In this document: positions 26,224 to 34,342 of the stretch, piece after piece | Numbering within the stretch: the first letter of the stretch is position 1 | Layout: each line of letters begins with the position of its first letter | DNA from: Arenibacter catalasegens | GTDB taxonomy: Bacteria > Bacteroidota > Bacteroidia > Flavobacteriales > Flavobacteriaceae | Length of the DNA: 64,000 nucleotides | Assembly (NCBI RefSeq): GCF_002909235.1 | Contig: NZ_PHQQ01000014.1 | Span: 1 to 64,000 of the forward strand | Direction of reading: 5' to 3' | Notes under the pieces: generated by a model | The model's database searches: none | Told to the model about the DNA's origin: nothing | The model's input: the letters and a program-made list of their open reading frames with translations, nothing else | Made by a program: the position numbers and the translations under genes

Positions 26224-26775
26224 ATGAAAAATAAACTGTCCTTAATCGCATTATTATTCCTGGTTTTTGCTGGCTATGCCCAAGAATCATACACCTTGTC
26301 CAAAGAAAGTATCCTTAAGATCAATGGTTCTTCTACTATCCATGATTGGACAGTGATGGCCAATGCTATGAAAGGATCTCTGGAGATGAATGCCGGGGCC
26401 TTACAAAAGATGCTGTTTCAAGTAGAGGTGGTCCAAATAAAAAGTGAACGTGGTGCGGCCATGGACAAGAAAATGCATGCAGCCCTTAAGATGGAAGAGC
26501 ATCCTGAGGTATCTTTTAAATTTCAAGAAATAAAGAAGGACTCCGGTTCACAAAATTCTTTCCAAATTGTTGGTGTTCTAAATATTGCCGGTATTGAAAA
26601 AGAGGTGGACATTGCATCGGAATTTCAAGGAGTAGGCGGCAATTATGTATTTAAGGGCAAAAAGGAGATTAAACTACAAGATTATGACATGGTGCCGCCA
26701 ACGGCCATGTTCGGACAGATTATTGTGGGGGACAATGTTACCATTGATTTTAATTTAATTTTCACAAAAGGCTAG
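26224..26775 (+). CDS. YceI family periplasmic protein
   Basis: 183 residues with a signal peptide (MKNKLSLIALLFLVFAGYAQ). The YceI lipocalin-like barrel is clear: SILKINGSSTIHDWTVMAN, a middle strand set including MDKKMHAALKMEEHPEVSFKF, and IAGIEKEVDIASEF. Members bind isoprenoid-type lipids in the periplasm. It is probably co-transcribed with the FGE-fold lipoprotein and ends 59 bases before the convergent AraC gene. I see no convincing terminator in that gap. Confidence 0.9.
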   Translation: MKNKLSLIALLFLVFAGYAQESYTLSKESILKINGSSTIHDWTVMANAMKGSLEMNAGALQKMLFQVEVVQIKSERGAAMDKKMHAALKMEEHPEVSFKFQEIKKDSGSQNSFQIVGVLNIAGIEKEVDIASEFQGVGGNYVFKGKKEIKLQDYDMVPPTAMFGQIIVGDNVTIDFNLIFTKG

Positions 26776-26834
26776 TCTTTTTTTAATAGAATTGTGAATT
26801 CTCATCATATAAAATGCCATTATGGACCTGTGGC

Positions 26835-27704
26835 CTATTTTTGCAATTTTTCTTCCCTGAAAATCCCAGGGGTCTTCCCGGTATGATTTTTAAAGATTCT
26901 GGTAAAATAGGACAAGTTTTCCAATCCCACTTTTTCAGCAATTTGTTTTATGGATTTATTGGTGGAATGTAAAAGTAGTTGCGCTCTTTCAATACGTTTT
27001 GATTGGATATATTTATTAGGCCGCATGCCAAAATTTTCATTAAAAACCCTAGAAAAATAGTCCGTATTTAAGTGGCAAAAGTCGGCCAGTTGTTTTACCG
27101 TTAAATTTTTGTGCAGATTCTCATGAATGTGATTTAAAACCATTCCAAATTCCTTTTTGACATTACTTTTTGGGGATTCAGAGTTAGTGTCCTTAATGAA
27201 CCTGGAGAGAAGAATCTCCAAAATGGCATGGGTTTCCAGATATTCGGAAAGACTTAACGCTTCGTTCTTTTTTTTAAAATCCATTAATGTAGGTCGCTTG
27301 TCGTATACTTTTGGATTGTAGTTTTCCAGTTGCCTTTGTGGATTTAATTCCAATAAGCGTTTAAAGTAGTAAAGGTCCATTGGCCTTGCCTCCAATTCGT
27401 AATTAAAATTACTATAATTAAAAATGGAATAGCCATTTTTAATTTCTTCCAAACAACAAATGTAAAATTGCTCGTGATAGTCATCGCATTTATACCTGCC
27501 AAAAGTATAACTGGGTATGAGGTAAATGTGACCGGGCTTTAATTGGATGGCCTCATTACTGTGATATACCATGGCACTACCCGTGGTAATGTAGTAAAGT
27601 CGAATAAACGGACTAATCACGTCATCATAGTCCCACAGAGGGCCCAGTTTTGCATACCCCACGTTTAATAAGGCTAATTTTAAGGATTGAAGTATTTTAG
27701 ACAT
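26835..27704 (-). CDS. AraC family transcriptional regulator
   Basis: 289 residues from the ATG at 27704 (MSKILQSLKLALLNV). The longer frame to 27809 translates AT-rich spacer and is unlikely. The N-terminal cupin-like sensor domain contains YYITTGSAMVYHSNEAIQLK and IYLIPSYTFG. The C-terminal double helix-turn-helix reads LTVKQLADFCHLNTDYFSR and IKQIAEKVGLENLSYFTRI, the standard AraC/XylS signature. It diverges from the DUF1553/DUF1501/DUF2231 block, and the intergenic region has paired direct repeats suitable for an AraC dimer. Control of that block is therefore the likely role; the ligand is unknown. Confidence 0.92.
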   Translation of the reverse strand: MSKILQSLKLALLNVGYAKLGPLWDYDDVISPFIRLYYITTGSAMVYHSNEAIQLKPGHIYLIPSYTFGRYKCDDYHEQFYICCLEEIKNGYSIFNYSNFNYELEARPMDLYYFKRLLELNPQRQLENYNPKVYDKRPTLMDFKKKNEALSLSEYLETHAILEILLSRFIKDTNSESPKSNVKKEFGMVLNHIHENLHKNLTVKQLADFCHLNTDYFSRVFNENFGMRPNKYIQSKRIERAQLLLHSTNKSIKQIAEKVGLENLSYFTRIFKNHTGKTPGIFREEKLQK

Positions 27705-27792
27705 AATTAGTATATTGTCGGATTTGGAGTAATGATAATAAATTAAATATTTATAGTAATTTAGGATTAAATGCCCTGATTTGGTATATAAG

Positions 27793-27824
27793 TTATAAAA
27801 TATTAACAAATTATAAAATACTAA
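27793..27824. promoter_or_regulatory. Direct repeat, candidate AraC operator
   Basis: TTATAAAATATTAA at 27793 and TTATAAAATACTAA at 27811 agree at 13 of 14 bases with an 18-base period. They lie between the divergent AraC gene and the first DUF1553 gene, about 60-90 bases upstream of the -7 box at 27883. AraC-type proteins bind paired direct repeats of this layout. Confidence 0.45.
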
Positions 27825-27882
27825 TGTCGGAAATGTGCAATACTTAAACTGATTTGGATGGGAATTATGAATCCTTAAATTT

Positions 27883-27890
27883 TATCTTTG
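27883..27890 (+). promoter_or_regulatory. -7 box for the first DUF1553 gene
   Basis: TATCTTTG matches TAnnTTTG, 27 bases before the ATG at 27918. A TTTG lies at 27853-27856 but is a few bases too far for an ideal -33 box, as would suit an activator-dependent promoter. Confidence 0.45.
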
Positions 27891-27917
27891 AAAAAGTATT
27901 AAATAGTATGGTGATAT

Positions 27918-30900
27918 ATGGCAATTATTAAGAATCTGTTAGTTTATTCCTCGATTTTATTGACGCTATCTTGTGGAGGTCCCGAGTTGCCCGAACTGGT
28001 ATCCTTGGAATATGATAATTTGCCTAAGCAGATAGATTTTAATCTTCATGTAAAACCTATTCTTTCCGATAAATGTTTCATATGTCATGGTCCGGACAAG
28101 GCAAAAATAAAGGCGGATCTTCAGTTGCATAGCCCTACAGTAGCCTTTAAGGAATTAACAGAATCTCCTGGTAAGTTTGCATTGACTCCTGGGAATTTAA
28201 GTAGGAGTGAAGTTTTTTATAGAATTCTTTCCGAGGATCCCAACTATGTCATGCCCGAGCCAGATTCCCACCTCTCCTTGTCCGACCATGAGAAAGCGGT
28301 TTTGATAAAATGGATTGAACAAGGCTCGGAATATAAAGATCATTGGGCCTTTATTAAGCCAAAGGCATTTGATGTGCCCCAGGTTAAGGGAAAGGAAATG
28401 ATAGAAAACCCAATCGACAATTTTGTACTGGCACGTTTGGAACAGGATAACTTACAATTCTCTCCCAAAGCGGACAAGGAATTATTATTGAGAAGACTGT
28501 ATTTTGATTTAACGGGATTGCCACCAACTTTGGAGGATATGGATACTTTTCAGAAGGACTCTTCGCCCGAAGCCTATGAAAAGGTGGTGGATAAATTGTT
28601 GGACTCACCCCACTACGGCGAGCAAATGGCATTGGATTGGATGGATTTGTCCCGTTTTGCAGATACTCATGGTTATAGTGTTGATCGTTATCGAGACATG
28701 TCACCTTGGAGGGATTGGGTCATAGATGCCTTCAATAAAAACATGTCCTATGAGCAGTTTGTAACATTGCAATTGGCTGGCGATCTTATTCAGAATCCCA
28801 CTCGGGAATCTATTTTGGCCACGGCCTTTAATCGTGTTCATCCACAAAACATGGAGGGTGGTATTGTAAGTGAAGAGTTTTTGGTGGAATATGCTGTGGA
28901 TAGGGCAAGTACAGTAGGTCAGGCCTTTATGGGGCTGACTGTGGCCTGCGCCAGATGTCATGATCATAAATATGACCCCATATCACATAAAAACTTTTAT
29001 GAACTCACCAGTTTTTTTAACAATGTGAACGAGTCGGGACAGATTTCTTGGAACAGTGCTACACCGGTACCTACCTTGATGTTGACTACAGAAGAGGAGG
29101 ATAAGGTGCTTTCCTATATGAAGCAACTTGTTGAGGAGAAGGAAATGGAAATCGGGAAACTGGATCAAAAGGCCATAGCTGCAAATTTTGATAAATGGCT
29201 TTCCGAAAAACAATATAAATCTATTCAAAGTAAAATCCCTTCGAAGGGACTGACAGCCTACTTTGACCTTAATGATCAAAGTTTAAGAAATGCCATCGAT
29301 CCAAGTCAAAAAGGTACCATGAAGCGGGAAGGGACTGAAGGGCAAAAAATAAATCTCGCTGAAGGAAAACAGGGTAAAGGTGTTCTGTTAAACGGAGATA
29401 CTTGGTTGGATTTAAGAAAAGTTGGGGTTTTTGGGCGAAACGATGCCTTCAGCGTAAGTCTATGGTCCAATATTCCTTCGGATATTGAGAATGGAAATAT
29501 TTTTCATAAAGGCGACGGCGCTATTTTGTACAATTGGCGGGGTTATCACCTTAAGATTGTTGACAACAAGTTGGAACTAATGATGGCACATACCGCCCCG
29601 AATAACGCCATTGTTGAGATTTCGAAAATTGGATTCCCTAGAGACGAATGGGTGCATTTCGCTGTCACCTATGATGGGTCCAGCAGAGCAGATGGGTTTA
29701 AACTATTTGTTAATGGAATGGAGATGGAGACCATCGTGAAAACCGATAATTTATACAAGGACATACTTTTTAGAAACAACAATGAACCAGGTCTTCAATT
29801 GGGGGCACGATTAAGGGGGAAAGGAATAAAAGGAGCGGTTGTAGATGAGATACGGGTTTATAAAAGGGACTTATCTACCATCGAGGTTATGCAATTGGCA
29901 AATGATGTCAATTTGAATGATCTGGAGAAAAAAGAACTTGCCAATTTTACTGCCAAAGACAAAAAATTATTGGTGGAACACTTTTCCAAAACGGTCTCCA
30001 AGGCAACCATTTTACAACGGGGTAAGTTAGCCGAATTGCGCAAGAGTTATGTGGATAGCGTGGAAAAGGTAAAAGAAGTAATGGTTATGGAGGAGACCCC
30101 TGAACCAGTGCCATCCTATATATTGGATCGAGGAGTGTATAACGCTAGAGGAGAAGAAGTGTTCCCGAATACTCCGGAGGCAATACTTCCCATGCCCACT
30201 GACTATCCAAAAAATCGTTTGGGCTTTGCGCAATGGTTATTCCATAAGGACCATCCCCTGACTGCCAGGGTGGCTGTGAATAGGTTTTGGCAGCACTATT
30301 TTGGGAATGGCTTGGTGAAGACTTCAGAAGATTTTGGGAATCAGGGTGAAATGCCTAGTCACCCACAATTATTAGACTGGTTGGCATTACAGTTTAGGGA
30401 TTCTGGATGGGATGTTAAGGCATTTCAGAAATTGATCGTTATGTCGTACACCTATCAGCAATCTTCCTTGGTAAGTGAAGAGCTGATGGAATTGGATATT
30501 GAAAACAGGCTTTTGGCAAGAGGGCCTTCAAAAAGATTATCGGGAGAGATGCTACGCGATAATGTTTTGGCAAGTTCTGGATTACTGAATAAATCCATTG
30601 GAGGGGAAAGTGTAAGCCCTTATCAACCTGAAGGACTGTGGAGGGTAAACAATGCAACCTACAAAGAGGATACCGGAGATAAACTATATAGAAGAAGTAT
30701 GTACACCATTTGGAAGCGATCCGTGCCACACCCTACCTTGGCCACTTTTGATGCCCCTGCGCGTGATGTGTGTACTATTCGGCGACAGGAAACCAATACT
30801 CCATTACAGGCTTTAGTATTGCTCAATGACCCAACTTATATTGAAGCCTCGAGGGTTTTTGGCAAACGTATGAGCGATACCGAGGATATACAATTAGCTA

Positions 30901-31139
30901 TTTCCAACGTTTTTAGGCAACTGACAGGTCGAAAAATAAAGGATAATGAGTTGCAATTATTGGTAGAACTTCAGGATAATGAATATAAAAAATTCTCTAG
31001 CAACCTTGACAAGACCAAAGGATGGTTAAATACAGGTCAATTTAAATTGCAAAGTGGGGCAGATAAATCATTGGTCGCTGCAAATTCGGTTGTGGCCAAC
31101 GCTATTATGAATGCGGATGCCTGTATCACTAAAAGATAA
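27918..31139 (+). CDS. PSCyt1-DUF1549-LamG-DUF1553 lipoprotein
   Basis: 1073 residues. A lipobox (LLTLSC, Cys19) is followed by a planctomycete-type cytochrome domain with heme motif CFICH at residues 53-57 and a possible Met ligand in NYVMPEPDS. The DUF1549 (PSCyt2) domain follows, carrying a second CxxCH (CARCHDHKYD, residues 344-348). A LamG/concanavalin-like beta-sandwich is inserted at about residues 444-657 (GLTAYFDLNDQ; HFAVTYDGSSRADGFKLFVNG). The DUF1553 (PSD1) domain ends the chain, with RVAVNRFWQHYFGNGLVKTSEDFG and RRQETNTPLQALVLLNDPTY. The families have no established biochemical function. The neighbouring Tat-signalled DUF1501 gene begins 36 bases downstream. The LamG insert is absent from the two paralogues further on. 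Confidence 0.9.
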   Translation: MAIIKNLLVYSSILLTLSCGGPELPELVSLEYDNLPKQIDFNLHVKPILSDKCFICHGPDKAKIKADLQLHSPTVAFKELTESPGKFALTPGNLSRSEVFYRILSEDPNYVMPEPDSHLSLSDHEKAVLIKWIEQGSEYKDHWAFIKPKAFDVPQVKGKEMIENPIDNFVLARLEQDNLQFSPKADKELLLRRLYFDLTGLPPTLEDMDTFQKDSSPEAYEKVVDKLLDSPHYGEQMALDWMDLSRFADTHGYSVDRYRDMSPWRDWVIDAFNKNMSYEQFVTLQLAGDLIQNPTRESILATAFNRVHPQNMEGGIVSEEFLVEYAVDRASTVGQAFMGLTVACARCHDHKYDPISHKNFYELTSFFNNVNESGQISWNSATPVPTLMLTTEEEDKVLSYMKQLVEEKEMEIGKLDQKAIAANFDKWLSEKQYKSIQSKIPSKGLTAYFDLNDQSLRNAIDPSQKGTMKREGTEGQKINLAEGKQGKGVLLNGDTWLDLRKVGVFGRNDAFSVSLWSNIPSDIENGNIFHKGDGAILYNWRGYHLKIVDNKLELMMAHTAPNNAIVEISKIGFPRDEWVHFAVTYDGSSRADGFKLFVNGMEMETIVKTDNLYKDILFRNNNEPGLQLGARLRGKGIKGAVVDEIRVYKRDLSTIEVMQLANDVNLNDLEKKELANFTAKDKKLLVEHFSKTVSKATILQRGKLAELRKSYVDSVEKVKEVMVMEETPEPVPSYILDRGVYNARGEEVFPNTPEAILPMPTDYPKNRLGFAQWLFHKDHPLTARVAVNRFWQHYFGNGLVKTSEDFGNQGEMPSHPQLLDWLALQFRDSGWDVKAFQKLIVMSYTYQQSSLVSEELMELDIENRLLARGPSKRLSGEMLRDNVLASSGLLNKSIGGESVSPYQPEGLWRVNNATYKEDTGDKLYRRSMYTIWKRSVPHPTLATFDAPARDVCTIRRQETNTPLQALVLLNDPTYIEASRVFGKRMSDTEDIQLAISNVFRQLTGRKIKDNELQLLVELQDNEYKKFSSNLDKTKGWLNTGQFKLQSGADKSLVAANSVVANAIMNADACITKR

Positions 31140-31175
31140 ATGTATTAAGGGAAAACTAGAATTAAACAAGACGAT

Positions 31176-32687
31176 ATGTGCGATCATCACGATAAATTAA
31201 GATCAAACAACAGGGATTTTCAAGGTATAGAAAGCCAATTGGATCGGAGGGAATTTTTTAAAAAGACTTCCCTTGGGATCGGTGCCATTGCGCTTGGTTC
31301 CCTATTGAATACGGAAAAGGTTTGGAGTGCTGTTAATCCTATCGCTGACCAAAAGAATTCTTTGAATGCCTTCACTAAAAATAAATTGGGACTGCCACAT
31401 CATTTGCCCAAGGCAAAGCGTATCGTATATCTCTTTCAAAGTGGGGGGCCTTCTCAATTGGATTTGTTCGACTATAAACCCAAACTCAAAGATATGTTTG
31501 GTCAGGATTTACCAGATTCAATAAGGGCGGGTCAACGTCTTACGGGGATGAGTGCAGATCAAACAGCCTTCCCTATAGCAGCATCAACCCTAAATTTTAA
31601 GCAATATGGTGAATCTAGGGCATGGGTCAGTGAGGCTATGCCTTATTTATCGGAGATAGTTGATGATTTATGTTTTATTAAGGGGATGCATACCGATGCC
31701 ATTAATCATGATCCTGCCATAACCTTTTTTCAAACTGGGAGCCAACTACCGGGCAGACCTTCTATGGGTTCTTGGATCAGTTATGGGCTGGGGTCCGACA
31801 ACGATAATTTGCCGACCTTTATTTCCTTAGTCTCCAAAAACGGTTCGGGCCAACCCTTGTACTCCCGTTTGTGGGGTAATGGTTTCTTGCCAACAGAACA
31901 TCAAGGAGTGCAGTTCCGTTCCGGAAAAGATCCGGTACTTTATTTGGGTGATCCGGAGAATTATGACGGAAATGATCGTAGACAGATGCTGGACTATTTA
32001 AAAAAATTGAATGGGATAGCATATGATGCTTATGGGGATCCAGAAATAAATGCAAGGATAGCGCAATATGAAATGGCCTTTAGAATGCAAACTTCCGTAC
32101 CCGAGGTTACGGATACTTCAGACGAACCAGATCATATTTTTGAGATGTACGGCCCAGATAGTCGCAATCCAGGTACTTACGCGGCTAACTGTTTAATGGC
32201 CCGCAAATTATTGGAAAAGGATGTGAAATTTGTGCAATTATATCATCAGGGTTGGGATCAACACGGCGATTGTCCAGGGGGAGTAAAACATCAAAGCAAG
32301 AACACAGATCAGGGAACGGCTGCACTTATCAAAGACCTTAAACAACGGGGCATGTTGGAGGATACCTTAGTGGTTTGGGGCGGAGAATTTGGGCGTACGG
32401 TATATTCCCAAGGCCAATTGACGGATACCAATTACGGTAGGGACCACCACCCAAAAGCTTTTACTATGTTTATGGCAGGTGCGGGTGTAAAACCGGGATT
32501 TACCTATGGTGAAACAGACGATTTTGGATATAACATCATAAAGGATCCAGTACATACCCATGATTTTCAGGCTACTTTATTGCATCTTTTTGGTATTGAC
32601 CATGAACGATTGACTTATAAACATCAGGGTAGGCGTTTTAGACTTACCGATGTACATGGAGATGTGGTGAAAGATATTCTTAGTTAA
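31176..32687 (+). CDS. DUF1501 protein with Tat signal, copy 1
   Basis: 503 residues. The N-terminus has a twin-arginine signal, DRREFFKKTSLGIGAIALG with Arg24-Arg25, so it is probably exported folded. The body is DUF1501, a sulfatase/alkaline-phosphatase-superfamily relative: RIVYLFQSGGPSQLDLFDYK, FIKGMHTDAINHDPAITFFQTG, GTYAANCLMARKL, LVVWGGEFGRT and NYGRDHHPKAFT. The Asp and His residues of these motifs would form the metal site. The substrate is unknown. It is linked in order to an upstream DUF1553 gene and a downstream DUF2231 cytochrome gene, and the same trio occurs again at 36904-42155. Confidence 0.9.
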   Translation: MCDHHDKLRSNNRDFQGIESQLDRREFFKKTSLGIGAIALGSLLNTEKVWSAVNPIADQKNSLNAFTKNKLGLPHHLPKAKRIVYLFQSGGPSQLDLFDYKPKLKDMFGQDLPDSIRAGQRLTGMSADQTAFPIAASTLNFKQYGESRAWVSEAMPYLSEIVDDLCFIKGMHTDAINHDPAITFFQTGSQLPGRPSMGSWISYGLGSDNDNLPTFISLVSKNGSGQPLYSRLWGNGFLPTEHQGVQFRSGKDPVLYLGDPENYDGNDRRQMLDYLKKLNGIAYDAYGDPEINARIAQYEMAFRMQTSVPEVTDTSDEPDHIFEMYGPDSRNPGTYAANCLMARKLLEKDVKFVQLYHQGWDQHGDCPGGVKHQSKNTDQGTAALIKDLKQRGMLEDTLVVWGGEFGRTVYSQGQLTDTNYGRDHHPKAFTMFMAGAGVKPGFTYGETDDFGYNIIKDPVHTHDFQATLLHLFGIDHERLTYKHQGRRFRLTDVHGDVVKDILS

Positions 32688-32814
32688 TTTAAAATACATC
32701 GACCCTAAATTGAAAAGAATGTAAATATTTCTAAAGTAAAAATATTGGGTAATCCTTTAAAATCGAAAAGCTTTAGGAGAGACTTATTCAAATAAAAAGT
32801 AATAATAAATGTAA

Positions 32815-34209
32815 ATGGATAGTAGTGTGCCCGATTTTGTATTGTTTTTAGGTCGATTTCACCCACTTGTGGTGCATATGCCTATAGGTTTTCTATTCTT
32901 TGCCTTTGTTCTGGAATTATATTGGCGCTGGAATAAGAATGCCGGGTTGTCCATGGCCATTACTTTGGCCTTGTTCGCGGGAGCCATTAGTGCTTTGGCT
33001 GCTAGCGTTCTAGGATATATGCTTTCATTAAGTGGGGACTATGATGAGAGCATGTTGGATACCCATTTCTGGTTTGGAATAGCCACAACAATAATTACTT
33101 TTTTGGCCTGGGCAATACGCTCTGGCAGGCTTAATTTGCCACAATTAAACGGTCTAAAACCCAATTTGGCTGTCCTGACCTTAGTAGTGGTTTTGGTGGG
33201 TGTTACCGGACATTATGGAGGAAATTTAACCCATGGAAGCGATTATTTGGTAAAGTATGCACCCTTCGGAAGAACAGAAAAGGTAGTACTCCCACCAATT
33301 GCCAATTTGGAGGAAGCGGCTGTTTATGACTATTTGGTAAATCCTATTATTAAAGCTAAATGCACAAGTTGTCATAACTCCAGTAAGAAAAAGGGTGGGC
33401 TGTCCTTTCAGGACACTATTGCCATAATAAAGGGAGGAAAAAATGGGGAAGCCTTTATTGCCGGGAATATAGCCAAGTCAGAAATGATAAGGCGGGTTAT
33501 GTTGAACCCACATGATGAGGATTATATGCCTCCGGAAGGAAAGACTCCCCTTACAGATGAAGAGAAATCAATTTTAGCCTTTTGGATAGAGAAGGCCAAT
33601 GCCGATTTTAGAGTGAAGTTGGCCGATTTGGAAACCCCTGAGGAAATAGCAAGTATAGCTTCCACTATCTTGGGATTGGAAGATGCAACTGGTAAGAGTG
33701 GAATAGCCTTGCCAAAAGTTCAAGTTGTTAACGCGGAAATGCTAAGGGATATTGAGGAAGCTGGATTTAAGATACGTGAATTAATATTCGAATCCGGTTT
33801 GTACGAGCTTGTTCTACCTCCACAATCAATAACATCCAATAATGGTAGTGAATTGGATGTGAAGTTGGAAAAGCTTCTGCCTATAAAGGATAATATTATG
33901 TGGCTTTCCCTAAAGGACAACTATGTCCAGGACAAACATTTAAAAACCATTGGTAAATTTGTAAACCTTCAAAAACTGGAGATTGAAAAAAATCCGGTAA
34001 CGGATACTGGAATTGGGGAAATATCGGGCAACCAGAGTATAATAGGACTCAATTTATATCAAACCAATATAACGGCCTCGAGCTTTGAAAACTTTACTAA
34101 AATGAAGGGTTTAAAGCGCGTATATGTATGGGGAACGACCATAACAGCGGATGAGGTGGCTAATTTTAAGGCTGAAGAGAATCGACCTGAATTAATACTG
34201 GGGATGTAA
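32815..34209 (+). CDS. DUF2231 membrane protein with cytochrome c-like domain, copy 1
   Basis: 464 residues. Four transmembrane helices in the first 135 residues form a DUF2231-type membrane domain (FHPLVVHMPIGFLFFAF; TGHYGGNLTHGSDYL). A planctomycete-type cytochrome domain follows with heme motif CTSCH at residues 183-187 and a possible axial Met in DEDYMPPEGKTPL. The C-terminal 170 residues have a leucine-rich-repeat-like pattern (LQKLEIEKNPVTDTGIGEI, LNLYQTNITASSF, LKRVYVWGTTITADEV). It could pass electrons between the membrane and the exported DUF1553/DUF1501 proteins; that is inference. It lies 127 bases after the DUF1501 gene. Confidence 0.87.
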   Translation: MDSSVPDFVLFLGRFHPLVVHMPIGFLFFAFVLELYWRWNKNAGLSMAITLALFAGAISALAASVLGYMLSLSGDYDESMLDTHFWFGIATTIITFLAWAIRSGRLNLPQLNGLKPNLAVLTLVVVLVGVTGHYGGNLTHGSDYLVKYAPFGRTEKVVLPPIANLEEAAVYDYLVNPIIKAKCTSCHNSSKKKGGLSFQDTIAIIKGGKNGEAFIAGNIAKSEMIRRVMLNPHDEDYMPPEGKTPLTDEEKSILAFWIEKANADFRVKLADLETPEEIASIASTILGLEDATGKSGIALPKVQVVNAEMLRDIEEAGFKIRELIFESGLYELVLPPQSITSNNGSELDVKLEKLLPIKDNIMWLSLKDNYVQDKHLKTIGKFVNLQKLEIEKNPVTDTGIGEISGNQSIIGLNLYQTNITASSFENFTKMKGLKRVYVWGTTITADEVANFKAEENRPELILGM

Positions 34210-34342
34210 GGTTGGCGATTTAGCGAAAAGAAATATCCAATGGATTATATATGGGGTTTTACTCTTTCCAATGGTTTAAGTTAGTTGCACAGATGTTATT
34301 ATTTATTACAATGAAATAAACCAGATCGAAATAAGTTCCCTA

